Shown: positions 23,075-31,089 of the stretch, in pieces
Numbering within the stretch: position 1 is the first letter of the stretch
Layout of the letters: each line of letters opens with the position of its first letter
Source of the DNA: Roseibium sp. TrichSKD4
GTDB taxonomy: Bacteria > Pseudomonadota > Alphaproteobacteria > Rhizobiales > Stappiaceae
DNA length: 34,207 bases
Direction: 5' to 3'
Assembly: GCF_000148725.1 (NCBI RefSeq)
Contig: NZ_GL476320.1
Span: forward strand, 1,168,288 to 1,202,494
Notes under the pieces: model-generated
Database searches by the model: none
Seen by the model: the letters and a program-made list of their open reading frames with translations, nothing else
What the model was told of the DNA's origin: nothing
Translations under genes and position numbers: made by a program

Positions 23075-23782
23075 TCACCTAACATCGAAATTGGTTGAAG
23101 GTCGTTTCTCGGACCAATGGGCTAGGACATTCAACACCTCTGCGCCGCTGGCATTTGTTGGAAAGGCATAGAAGTCCGGGTCTTGCTTCAGGGCTTCAGA
23201 AAGGCGCCCATTGTAGTCGGTCTGAGCGATTTCCTGCGTTCCGAACTTGCTTAGGTGATCTGTTACGAATTGCGTGTCAAGCAAGGAGTATCCACCGACA
23301 ATCATGCGGGCGACAAGGTGGGCAAGGCACACCTTTGAGGCATCGGTTTCAAGCGTAAACATGCTTTCGCCAAAGAACGCGCCGTTGAGGCTGACGCCAT
23401 AAAGCCCGCCGACCAATTCGCCATTCTGCCAAGCCTCTACGGTGTGACAGTAACCCATTTCGAAAAGTTCGCCATAAAGCCGCCGGATCTCCTTGTTGAT
23501 CCAGGTTTTGGAACGACCGGGCAGGGGGGAGGCGCAGCCATCTATTACCCCTTGAAAGTCCGTGCTGACACGGATTTCGAAGATATCCTGGCGAATGGTC
23601 CGGCGTAGTCGGCGAGGTAGATGGAATCCGTCTAACGGCAAGATTCCACGGCGTTCCGGTTCCAGCCAAAAGAGCCCAGGGTCATCAGCCGACTCTGCCA
23701 TGGGAAACAGCCCGCACGCATAGGCCTTCAAAAGAACCTGCGGGGTAATCTCCATCACGATGTCGTCTTTATATCCTGCCAC
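23075..23782 (-). CDS. aat: Leucyl/phenylalanyl-tRNA--protein transferase
   Basis: This cytoplasmic enzyme moves Leu or Phe from tRNA to the N-terminal Arg/Lys of proteins, marking them for ClpS-ClpAP. The 235-residue protein has the family's N-terminus (ITPQVLLKAYACGLFPMAES), FWLEPERRGILPLD, HLPRRLRR and the C-terminal acetyltransferase-like core (CHTVEAWQNGELVGGLYGVS, LNGAFFGESMF). GTG at 23782 gives the annotated start; ATG at 23755 (MEITPQV) is an alternative. Length is normal. In related genomes aat follows accC directly; here a divergent gene (24060) separates them, so aat has its own promoter in the AT-rich gap 23783-24059. Confidence 0.94.
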   Translation of the reverse strand: MAGYKDDIVMEITPQVLLKAYACGLFPMAESADDPGLFWLEPERRGILPLDGFHLPRRLRRTIRQDIFEIRVSTDFQGVIDGCASPLPGRSKTWINKEIRRLYGELFEMGYCHTVEAWQNGELVGGLYGVSLNGAFFGESMFTLETDASKVCLAHLVARMIVGGYSLLDTQFVTDHLSKFGTQEIAQTDYNGRLSEALKQDPDFYAFPTNASGAEVLNVLAHWSEKRPSTNFDVR

Positions 23783-24059
23783 CGGTGAACCTATCTTCCA
23801 ATGTGCGCTCTGGCATTATTTGGGCCTGAAATTTGAAGACCGACACCAGCAACAGTTGTGATGCTGTTGCGAGTCTCGAAATCATAATTTGCCAAAAATA
23901 ATAAAAGGAAAACAGAAGACTTTCTGTCTTCAACTGAAATTTACGTAAAGGCGATCGGCCAACTGGCTGGGCGCCAATGCATTTTCACAAGTCTTCCCTC
24001 TCAGCGTCTCTTCCTGTGACCGCCTTTGCAAGGGCCTGGAACGCAGGAAGGGAAAGCTC

Positions 24060-25118
24060 ATGTACTACAATAAGGTGCAATTCATCGGATACGACATTTA
24101 CACCGGGCCATCCAATCCCGGCACGGTGAATGCAGCCTATACCGGACAGCTTTCAGATATCGATGACATGAATACGCGGATCGGCCTCATGAAGCAGGCC
24201 ATTTCAACCGCCTCAAGCAACAGCGCAGTTGATAACAATTCCGGGGTGCTAAAGATCTTCATGGCACCAGAGTTTTATTTCAGAGGTCGTCACGGTGGGT
24301 ATGACATTGCCATGATGACAGGCATTCAGGGTGACATGTCTGCTCCCTCATTGATCGACGAATTAGCAACTGCTGTGAGCGATAGTCGTTATGGCGATTG
24401 GCTCTTTGTATTTGGAACGGCAATCCTCCAAAGCTTTGATCCCAAGACCAATACTTATGAGACTTACAATGTCGCGATTGTTCAAAAGGGTGGGTATTCA
24501 AGCACTGATGATCAGTTGGCCAATCGTGTCGTCATAATGAAAGAAAACAAGAGTTCGATTGACTATCTCCAATGGCCGGCAAGCGGGCTTTCGGATTTCA
24601 ACACCGCGCACCTGCCTGCCTTGGGAGATGCCAGCTATTCAAAAGAGATCAATACGCCCGGCGGTGGTGGAGGCGGTGGTTTTAATGGCGGTTCAATCTT
24701 CCATATCGACAATATCACCTTTGGCCTGGAGATATGCCTGGACCACGCAGAAAGGCGCCTTGTGAGGGCCTTTCCCCAGAAAGGTCAACTCTATGTCCAA
24801 ATTCAGCTGATCCCGTCAGGGGGAATGTCTATTGTCAGCAGTGCGGTGGCCGCGTCTCCAAATGGACTTGTTTTCAGTGTTGACGGTTTGGGCGCGTCAG
24901 GTGGCGGGGGCTACGGGCACCACACGGTCCTGAATCGGGTCAATTTCTCATTACCACGAGATTTAAGCGACCTCGATGACATTGCGGTCTACAACACAGC
25001 GCCAGTGCATGTAAGCAATCCGGATCTCTCCAAGGCCTTTTACGTTCCATCAGGACAAGACCCGACGTTGAGGTTCTTTTCCCCCGAGCCGATGACTGCC
25101 CAAGTCGCGGCGAAATAA
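24060..25118 (+). CDS. Nitrilase-superfamily (carbon-nitrogen hydrolase) protein
   Basis: The 352-residue protein has a nitrilase fold signature: Glu71 in MAPEFYFRG, a candidate lysine at 161 or 164 (MKENKS), and Cys226 in GLEICLDHAERR with Glu224. These fit the Glu-Lys-Cys triad of C-N hydrolases that split amides or nitriles. It differs from common members: the E segment reads APEFYF, a Gly-rich loop of seven glycines lies at residues 201-207, and no signal peptide or membrane helix is seen. The substrate is unknown. GGAAGGGAAAG precedes the ATG. It is oriented opposite to accC, which it meets at a shared terminator, and looks inserted into the acc/aat cluster. Its family is confident, its role is not. 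Confidence 0.75.
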   Translation: MYYNKVQFIGYDIYTGPSNPGTVNAAYTGQLSDIDDMNTRIGLMKQAISTASSNSAVDNNSGVLKIFMAPEFYFRGRHGGYDIAMMTGIQGDMSAPSLIDELATAVSDSRYGDWLFVFGTAILQSFDPKTNTYETYNVAIVQKGGYSSTDDQLANRVVIMKENKSSIDYLQWPASGLSDFNTAHLPALGDASYSKEINTPGGGGGGGFNGGSIFHIDNITFGLEICLDHAERRLVRAFPQKGQLYVQIQLIPSGGMSIVSSAVAASPNGLVFSVDGLGASGGGGYGHHTVLNRVNFSLPRDLSDLDDIAVYNTAPVHVSNPDLSKAFYVPSGQDPTLRFFSPEPMTAQVAAK

Positions 25119-25144
25119 AAAAGGGGCCCAAGTGGCCCCTTTTA
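25117..25144. terminator. Bidirectional terminator between 24060 gene and accC
   Basis: AAAAAAGGGGCC is followed by a CAAGT-type loop and GGCCCCTTTT: a short GC stem flanked by A and T runs, which serves both converging transcripts. Confidence 0.85.
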
Positions 25145-25165
25145 AACGTCAAATCCTGAAATGGA

Positions 25166-26512
25166 TCACTTTGCATCTTCTGCCAGATACTTCTCCAGCC
25201 AGTGAATGTCATACTGACCGTTTGCAATGTCCTGATTGTCGACAAGATCGCGGAACAGCGGCAGGGTCGATTTGATTTCATCGACCACAAACTCGTCCAG
25301 ACACCGGCGCAGGCGCATCATGCACTCGACACGGTTTCGTCCGTGCACGATCAGCTTGCCAATCATGCTGTCGTAATAGGGCGGGATTTTGTAGCCCTGG
25401 TACACAGCTGAATCCACGCGAACACCAAGTCCACCCGGCGTGTGATAGTAGGTGATCGTTCCCGGTGACGGAGCAAAGGTCCGCGGGTCTTCCGCGTTGA
25501 TCCGGCACTCGATGGCATGACCCGTGAACTTGATATCGTCTTGAGACATATCCAGCGAACCACCTGCGGCGATGCGGATCTGTTCGTTGACCAGATCTAT
25601 GCCAGTGATCATCTCGGTAACCGGGTGCTCCACCTGAAGACGGGTGTTCATTTCAATGAAATAGAACTCACCGTTTTCATAAAGGAACTCGATCGTGCCA
25701 ACGCCGCGATATTTCAGTTTGCGCATCGCAGAGGCGACGACTTCTCCGATTTTTCCGCGTTGCTCGAGGTTAAGACATGGGGAAGGGGCTTCCTCCAGAA
25801 CCTTTTGGTGCCGGCGCTGAAGCGAGCAATCCCGCTCTCCCAGATGAACAGCATTGCCCTTTCCGTCCCCCAGGACCTGGATTTCGATGTGGCGCGGCTT
25901 GCCCAGATACTTTTCCATGTAAAGGGCATCGTCACCAAAGGCAGCCTTGGCCTCAGACCGGGCCGTCGACAGTGCTGTCTCCAGATCGGCCTTGCTTTGG
26001 GCCACCTTCATACCGCGGCCGCCGCCGCCGGCAGCAGCTTTCACAAGAACAGGATAGCCGATTTCATCTGCAACCCGGTGCGCTTCCTCATTTGAGGTAA
26101 TGCCGCCTTCAGAGCCGGGGACAACCGGAATGCCCAAATCCTTGGCTGTTTGCTTGGCCTGAATCTTGTCGCCCATAATGCGAATATGTTCAGCAGTTGG
26201 GCCGATAAATTCAATGCTGTGGGCTTCGAGAATTTCGGCAAAACGCGCATTCTCGGACAAAAAGCCATAGCCCGGGTGAACAGCGTCAGCGCCGGTGATT
26301 TCGCAGGCCGCCAGAATGTTCGGAATATTGAGATAACTGTCGCGTGCAGCTGGTGGGCCAATGCAGACACTCTCGTCAGCAAGCCGAACATGCATGGCAT
26401 CCGCATCAGCTGTTGAATGAACAGCGACAGTCGAAATGCCTAACTCTTTACACGCCCGCAAGATTCGAAGCGCGATCTCGCCGCGGTTGGCAATCAGGAT
26501 CTTGGAAAACAT
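25166..26512 (-). CDS. accC: Acetyl-CoA carboxylase, biotin carboxylase subunit
   Basis: The enzyme carboxylates biotin on AccB using ATP and bicarbonate, the first step of fatty-acid synthesis. The 448-residue protein shows all three parts: the N-terminal domain ([20 protein letters not shown]), the ATP-grasp with its glycine loop ([13 protein letters not shown]), and the catalytic segment [20 protein letters not shown]. The biotin carboxylase C-terminal domain follows ([20 protein letters not shown]). Length is normal. It lies 12 bases behind accB in one operon, so both subunits are made together. The AccA/AccD carboxyltransferase is not in this window. Confidence 0.97.
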   Translation of the reverse strand: MFSKILIANRGEIALRILRACKELGISTVAVHSTADADAMHVRLADESVCIGPPAARDSYLNIPNILAACEITGADAVHPGYGFLSENARFAEILEAHSIEFIGPTAEHIRIMGDKIQAKQTAKDLGIPVVPGSEGGITSNEEAHRVADEIGYPVLVKAAAGGGGRGMKVAQSKADLETALSTARSEAKAAFGDDALYMEKYLGKPRHIEIQVLGDGKGNAVHLGERDCSLQRRHQKVLEEAPSPCLNLEQRGKIGEVVASAMRKLKYRGVGTIEFLYENGEFYFIEMNTRLQVEHPVTEMITGIDLVNEQIRIAAGGSLDMSQDDIKFTGHAIECRINAEDPRTFAPSPGTITYYHTPGGLGVRVDSAVYQGYKIPPYYDSMIGKLIVHGRNRVECMMRLRRCLDEFVVDEIKSTLPLFRDLVDNQDIANGQYDIHWLEKYLAEDAK

Positions 26513-26524
26513 GCGCCTGTGTCC

Positions 26525-26995
26525 TTATTCGACGATGATCAGGGGTTCGCCGAATTCGACCGGCTGCGCATCCTCCACGAGAATCTGCTTCACGGTTCCG
26601 GACTTTGTCGCCGGAATGTGGTTCATGGTTTTCATCGCCTCAACGATCAGGATCGTCTGGCCTTCCTTCACCTTGTCACCAATATTGATGAAAGCAGCGG
26701 CTCCAGGCTCCGGTGAAAGGTAGGCTGTTCCAACCATCGGCGACGTAATTGCGCCGGCAGCCGGTGCTGCTTCTGCGGGAGCTGCGGTTGGCGCTGCTGG
26801 AGCCACAGGCGCGGCCGGGGCCACGGGAGCGGCTGCCGGGGCGGAGTAAACCGGAGCTTCAATGTTCAATTGACGGGCAACACGAATACGGACATCACCA
26901 TGTTCCAGCTCGATTTCAGAAAGGTTTGTTTCATCGAGTAGGATGGCCATGTCGCGGATCAGGGCCGTGTCGAATTTTTTGTTATCATTGGACAT
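26525..26995 (-). CDS. accB: Acetyl-CoA carboxylase, biotin carboxyl carrier protein
   Basis: This 156-residue carrier holds the biotin that shuttles carboxyl groups between AccC and the AccAD transferase. Residues 1-47 form the N-terminal region ([20 protein letters not shown]). Residues about 50-80 are an Ala/Pro linker. The C-terminal biotinyl domain carries the biotin attachment site Lys122 in [10 protein letters not shown]. It starts the accB-accC operon. In many relatives aroQ (3-dehydroquinate dehydratase) lies directly upstream; none is seen in the 282-base gap to the DsbA-like gene. Confidence 0.97.
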   Translation of the reverse strand: MSNDNKKFDTALIRDMAILLDETNLSEIELEHGDVRIRVARQLNIEAPVYSAPAAAPVAPAAPVAPAAPTAAPAEAAPAAGAITSPMVGTAYLSPEPGAAAFINIGDKVKEGQTILIVEAMKTMNHIPATKSGTVKQILVEDAQPVEFGEPLIIVE

Positions 26996-27277
26996 GAGGT
27001 TCGGCTTTCGTGTTCGGTTTTTCGAAACTGCCTATCGCGCAGCTTCCCGTTTCAATTCGCGGATTTCGTCCGCAGGTTCTTTATTGGCCATCGCCAGATG
27101 GGCGCATGATGCCAAGGCTCGAAAACGTGAGATGTGAACCCGGTTCCATACGCGTTTCCCTGCCCATGTAATAGTGCGGGCACGAAGCCGCAATAGGCTC
27201 CGTACCCCGCATCTTATAAGCATGGATTAAGGCGAGGAAAAGCCCGTTCCGCTCCAAAACTTAGCCAAAAGGCGAAC
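26996..27277. other. Gap upstream of accB, no firm gene
   Basis: No convincing gene is present. A short minus-strand frame (start MANKEPADEIRELKREAAR, ending near 27032) has no clear ribosome binding site. The region probably carries the accB promoter and leader. Confidence 0.35.
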
Positions 27278-28051
27278 TCAGCAGGTGGTTTCGCCGCAGC
27301 TTTCCATTGCAACAAGCTTCTTGCGCAAATCATCGTATCCAACGGCGCCCATAATCACCTCGTCACCAATGACATAAGATGGGGTTCCGGTAAGCCCGAG
27401 ACGGTTGGCAAGTGTGTAGACTTCTTCGATCGTTTGGCCTGCGATGTCGGAATTGATGGCATTGTTCACAGCGTCTTCTGAGATGCCCACACCGATTGCA
27501 GCTTGCATAGAGCTGGCCTTATTGGCGCGCCCACGCTGCAGCAAAAGCGCTTCGTGGAACTCGGAATATTTGTCAGGCGCAACGGTATTGACCGCAATGG
27601 CAACTTGAGCGGCTTCTACAGATGCTTGTCCCAGAACTGGAAATTCCTTCAAAACGACGCGAAGGTTCGGCATCTCGTCGATCAGCTTCACGATGTCGCC
27701 ATGTGCGCGTTTGCAGTAGCCACAGTTGTAGTCAAAAAACTCAACCATTGTGACGTCGCCTTGTGGATTGCCGAGAACAACCTGACGGGTGGAGTTAAAG
27801 AGAACATCGGCAGAATCGGCCAGCGCGGCGACGCGCGCAGCTTCTTCCGCTTCTTTTTGCCGGCGGTCTAGTTCCGTGAGGGCTTCGGCAATGACTTCAG
27901 GGTTTTGCAGGAGATAGTCTTTGACGATCTTCTCAATCTCGCTTCGGTTAATCTCATCCGCCGAAGCCTGATTCGGGCTGGCTGTAAAAGCGAGAGTAAA
28001 GACAGCCATGGCTGCAAATAGGACAGCAGTCAGGCATCGTGACTTGAACAT
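27278..28051 (-). CDS. Periplasmic DsbA/ScsC-like thiol-disulfide protein
   Basis: The 257-residue product begins with a signal peptide (CLTAVLFAAMAVFTLAFTAS, cleaved after ASA). An N-terminal helical segment follows (ILQ-type region with IEKIVKDYLLQNPEVI), characteristic of the ScsC/Com1-like group that can oligomerise through this part. The thioredoxin domain has the redox pair CGYC at residues 110-113 (FFDYNCGYCKRA) and the cis-proline loop GLTGTPSYVIG. It would oxidise or isomerise disulfides in the periplasm. A CGETTC tail at the C-terminus adds a second cysteine pair. It lies 68 bases downstream of the M48 protease gene on the same strand, so the two may be co-transcribed as a protein quality pair. 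Confidence 0.92.
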   Translation of the reverse strand: MFKSRCLTAVLFAAMAVFTLAFTASPNQASADEINRSEIEKIVKDYLLQNPEVIAEALTELDRRQKEAEEAARVAALADSADVLFNSTRQVVLGNPQGDVTMVEFFDYNCGYCKRAHGDIVKLIDEMPNLRVVLKEFPVLGQASVEAAQVAIAVNTVAPDKYSEFHEALLLQRGRANKASSMQAAIGVGISEDAVNNAINSDIAGQTIEEVYTLANRLGLTGTPSYVIGDEVIMGAVGYDDLRKKLVAMESCGETTC

Positions 28052-28119
28052 TTCATTCTCCTGTCGGGTGCTTTTAAACCCAGGTGGGCATAGGTGCCGC
28101 GTGTTACAGTCCAGATTTG

Positions 28120-29652
28120 CTATTTCTTCAATCTGGGTGGTGTGTAGGATACAATATCATCCGCTTGAAGCCATGCTGGACTACCTCGCTTCAAATTCTT
28201 TTGAGCGCGGGCGGCATAGCGTTTTGCAGCTGTAAAGTCTCCGCGAACCATCAATCCCTTGGCAGTCGCCAAATCGGCTTCAGCTCGTTCTCCCTGGCGG
28301 GCATGAGCAATAGCCAGTTGGCTATGAGCCACACCCGAATTCGGATCGCGCTGAATGGCGTTTTTCAGAATGCGTTCGGCCTCCGTCAGGACCGCAGGAT
28401 TGTTAGAGCCGACCAACGCATAGCCAAGCCAAATCTGGAACTGAGGTTCTTTCGGTTTAATACTCAGAGCTCTGCGGAATGGGGCGATTGCCGCTTTCGG
28501 ATTACCACCTTCCAGAAGCGCTTGCCCTTTAAGCTCATGAAAATAGGGGTTGCTAGGGTGTTTGCGGATCAGGGCGTCAATTTGCTTCAAGGCATTCCTT
28601 GAGCGAGATTTCATGGCGGCGATGGCGCGCGCATATTCTGCCGGCAAACTCTTGTCGGATCGTGGATACCGGCGAGTAACTGCGTTGGGATGACTGGTGA
28701 AGGCGTAAAGCTTCGCCTTGGCCATGTCGTGGCGATATTGAAGGACGTAGTCTTCCGGTTTGTCGAAGTACGGGCTTTGTTTGGCCTTTTCTTCCAAAGA
28801 GCGATATCGGTCGCGGGCCATCGGGTGACTCACCGCGTAAGGGTCGACATACTTGGCTGAAAAGACTTGCTGTTCCGCCATGCGCTCGAAGTTTTTCAGC
28901 ATTCCGCGCGCACTTTGTTTTGTTGCTTTCAAATAGCGGAGAGCCGCAATGTCAGCTGCCGCCTCTTCGCCGCGCTGATAAGCCAGAAAGGATCGTTTTC
29001 CGATGCTGCCAGAGCCTAACACAGTTGCCAGACCACCAGAGGTCGCACCGCGCGAGCCAGACGCAGCACCGGCGGCAACTGCTCCCGCTCCAGCAATCAC
29101 ACCGATCACCGACATGATTTGTGCCTTGGCAGCCGCTGAGCGGATCCGAACCAAGTGGCGTCCGGTAATGTGTCCGGTCTCATGAGCCAGAACACCAATC
29201 ACTTCGCCCGGTGTTTCAGCATCCATGATGACACCGATATTGATGAAGATACGGCGGGAATCCGGAACGAAGGCGTTAAAGGCCTTGTCGTTGACCAAAA
29301 TAATCTGCGGCTGCGAGTTTCCCAGGCCTGAAGCACGAAAAATCGGGGTCGCGTAATCCCGGAGCAAGGATTCGACCTCAGCATCGCGGACTAGCGAGAG
29401 GCCGCGTTTTCTCGATTGTGCGTCGGAGGGAACACTGAGAAGCGGTAGAGCAATAGCCATCGCGCACAGGGTTGCCATGCCCTTTTTCAAGCTTGATGCG
29501 ATTGTTGCTGATCGGCCGCGCGGAACGCCTATTTGCTGAAACTGCTTCACTCTCAATTCGCCATATTCATATCTGCCACAGGGTGTCTCCTGATTGACGT
29601 TTGAGATGTGTTCACGTGGCCGAAAAGACAAGGGAGCTTTAAGCCAAATCAC
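28120..29652 (-). CDS. M48-family metalloprotease with TPR repeats (BepA/YfgC-like)
   Basis: This periplasmic zinc protease has the HEXXH site at residues 157-161 (VLAHETGHITGRHL), with the third ligand expected in EEAAADIAALRYL (about 226). The C-terminal third carries TPR helices (NPYFHELKGQALLEGGNPKA, SGVAHSQLAIAHARQGERAE). BepA-like proteins degrade stalled outer-membrane proteins and aid LptD assembly; that role is inferred from family. The frame opens at a GTG at 29652, but the signal-type segment lies at residues about 54-79 (SLKKGMATLCAMAIALPLLS). GTG at 29550 or ATG at 29478 are better starts. It is the likely first gene of the operon with the DsbA-like gene. Confidence 0.88.
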   Translation of the reverse strand: MIWLKAPLSFRPREHISNVNQETPCGRYEYGELRVKQFQQIGVPRGRSATIASSLKKGMATLCAMAIALPLLSVPSDAQSRKRGLSLVRDAEVESLLRDYATPIFRASGLGNSQPQIILVNDKAFNAFVPDSRRIFINIGVIMDAETPGEVIGVLAHETGHITGRHLVRIRSAAAKAQIMSVIGVIAGAGAVAAGAASGSRGATSGGLATVLGSGSIGKRSFLAYQRGEEAAADIAALRYLKATKQSARGMLKNFERMAEQQVFSAKYVDPYAVSHPMARDRYRSLEEKAKQSPYFDKPEDYVLQYRHDMAKAKLYAFTSHPNAVTRRYPRSDKSLPAEYARAIAAMKSRSRNALKQIDALIRKHPSNPYFHELKGQALLEGGNPKAAIAPFRRALSIKPKEPQFQIWLGYALVGSNNPAVLTEAERILKNAIQRDPNSGVAHSQLAIAHARQGERAEADLATAKGLMVRGDFTAAKRYAARAQKNLKRGSPAWLQADDIVSYTPPRLKK

Positions 29653-29840
29653 GAGATCTGTTCAAAGGGTATAATCGCCCGTTAATTTCGGCGACCGTAT
29701 GGCCAGTTCAAATCCGGGTCAAGAAAACCGGCATAGAGCTGGACTACATGCGGTTCACGTTTAGGTGGCCTTGTGCAAATCGTCCATCCTATGAGACATA
29801 GCCAAGAAACCACGTCTGCCACTCATATTGGAATTCATTT

Positions 29841-31010
29841 ATGTCCCATGCTGACCCCAAGTTCAGTCCGTCTTGTCGAAGTGACGTCGCGCCGTTCCTG
29901 GCAATGGATGTCTTGAGTGCGGCGGCACGTCTGGAGGCTGACGGCAAATCGATTATTCATATGGAGGTGGGTCAACCTTCGGCTCCAGCACCCAAATTGG
30001 CTTTGGAGGCTGCACGGAACGCTTTGGATGTGGGCAAGCTGGGATACACAGAGGCGCGGGGGATCAAGCCGTTTCGCAGCCGTCTTTCACAGCACTATCG
30101 GGATTCATATGGTGTCGAGGTCGATGAGGGCAGAATTGTTGCGACCACAGGCTCATCGGCTGGCTTCAATCTCGCATTTCTTGCCGCCTTCGATGCGGGC
30201 GACCGCATTGCACTGACTTCGCCCGGTTATCCAGCCTACCGGAACATCATCAAGGCGCTTGGTCTTGTTCCAGTCGAAATAGAGGTGAGCGAAGAGACGC
30301 GCTGGTGTCTAACGCCTACGCTGTTGGAAGAAGCTCAACGAGATGGCTCAATTCGCGGCGTATTGGTTGCGAGTCCCGCAAACCCGACCGGCACCATGAT
30401 GACCCCTGAGGCGTTAAGCGAGCTTGTGCGGTATTGCGACGACAACGGTATCTGGTTCATTTCCGACGAGATATATCACGGCTTGGTGTACGAAGTAGAG
30501 CAGGCAACAGCGCTTGCAACGTCTCAAAATGCGATCATTATCAACAGTTTCTCCAAGTATTATTGCATGACCGGATGGCGAATTGGATGGATGGTTTTGC
30601 CAGAGGTTCTGGTGCGGCCAGTCGAGAGAATCGCGCAAAGCCTGTATATCTCTCCGCCTGAACTCTCGCAGATCGCGGCCACCGCAGCGCTTGACGCGCA
30701 TGAAGAGCTGGAAGCGATCAAGTCAGGCTACGCCCAAAATCGTACGCTGCTGATGCAAGAGTTGCCAAAACTTGGATTTGACAAGCTGTTGCCGGTCGAT
30801 GGTGCCTTTTATGTCTATGCGGACACACGGTGGTTTTCCAACGACTCTCTAACGTTCACCAAGTCGATGCTTGAAGAGGCGAGAGTTGCAGCAACACCTG
30901 GTGCGGATTTTGACCCTGTGAACGGCCATGCATTCACGCGCTTTTCTTTTGCAGGGTCCAATGATCACATGAAGGAAGCGCTTTCCCGGCTTGGCAAATG
31001 GCTTGGATGA
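29841..31010 (+). CDS. PLP-dependent class I/II aminotransferase
   Basis: The 389-residue fold-type I enzyme moves an amino group between an amino acid and a 2-oxo acid. It has the class I/II signatures: IHMEVGQPSAPAP near the N-terminus, ATTGSSAGFNLAF, VLVASPANPTGTMM, WFISDEIYHGLVY, and the Schiff-base Lys239 in NSFSKYYCMTGWRIGW. The C-terminal arginine that binds the substrate carboxylate is in FTRFSFAGS. Substrate is not defined; aspartate- and tyrosine-like activities are common in this subgroup. Its start follows GGAATTC. It is divergent from the M48 gene, and a strong bidirectional terminator separates it from rne. Confidence 0.92.
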   Translation: MSHADPKFSPSCRSDVAPFLAMDVLSAAARLEADGKSIIHMEVGQPSAPAPKLALEAARNALDVGKLGYTEARGIKPFRSRLSQHYRDSYGVEVDEGRIVATTGSSAGFNLAFLAAFDAGDRIALTSPGYPAYRNIIKALGLVPVEIEVSEETRWCLTPTLLEEAQRDGSIRGVLVASPANPTGTMMTPEALSELVRYCDDNGIWFISDEIYHGLVYEVEQATALATSQNAIIINSFSKYYCMTGWRIGWMVLPEVLVRPVERIAQSLYISPPELSQIAATAALDAHEELEAIKSGYAQNRTLLMQELPKLGFDKLLPVDGAFYVYADTRWFSNDSLTFTKSMLEEARVAATPGADFDPVNGHAFTRFSFAGSNDHMKEALSRLGKWLG

Positions 31011-31030
31011 ATCTGGATTGACAGTATGAA

Positions 31031-31066
31031 ACAAAAAAGCCCCCGGCAACGGCCGGGGGCTTTTTG
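31031..31066. terminator. Bidirectional terminator between aminotransferase and rne
   Basis: GCCCCCGGC, a three-base loop region and GCCGGGGGC form a strong stem flanked by AAAAAA on the left and TTTTTG on the right, which serves both convergent genes. Confidence 0.9.
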
Positions 31067-31089
31067 TAGATTGGAATACGGCGAAGCGC

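Noticed and set aside
25517-26095. 192-codon frame antisense to accC
   Set aside because: accC is certain here; the opposite frame is open because of codon bias.
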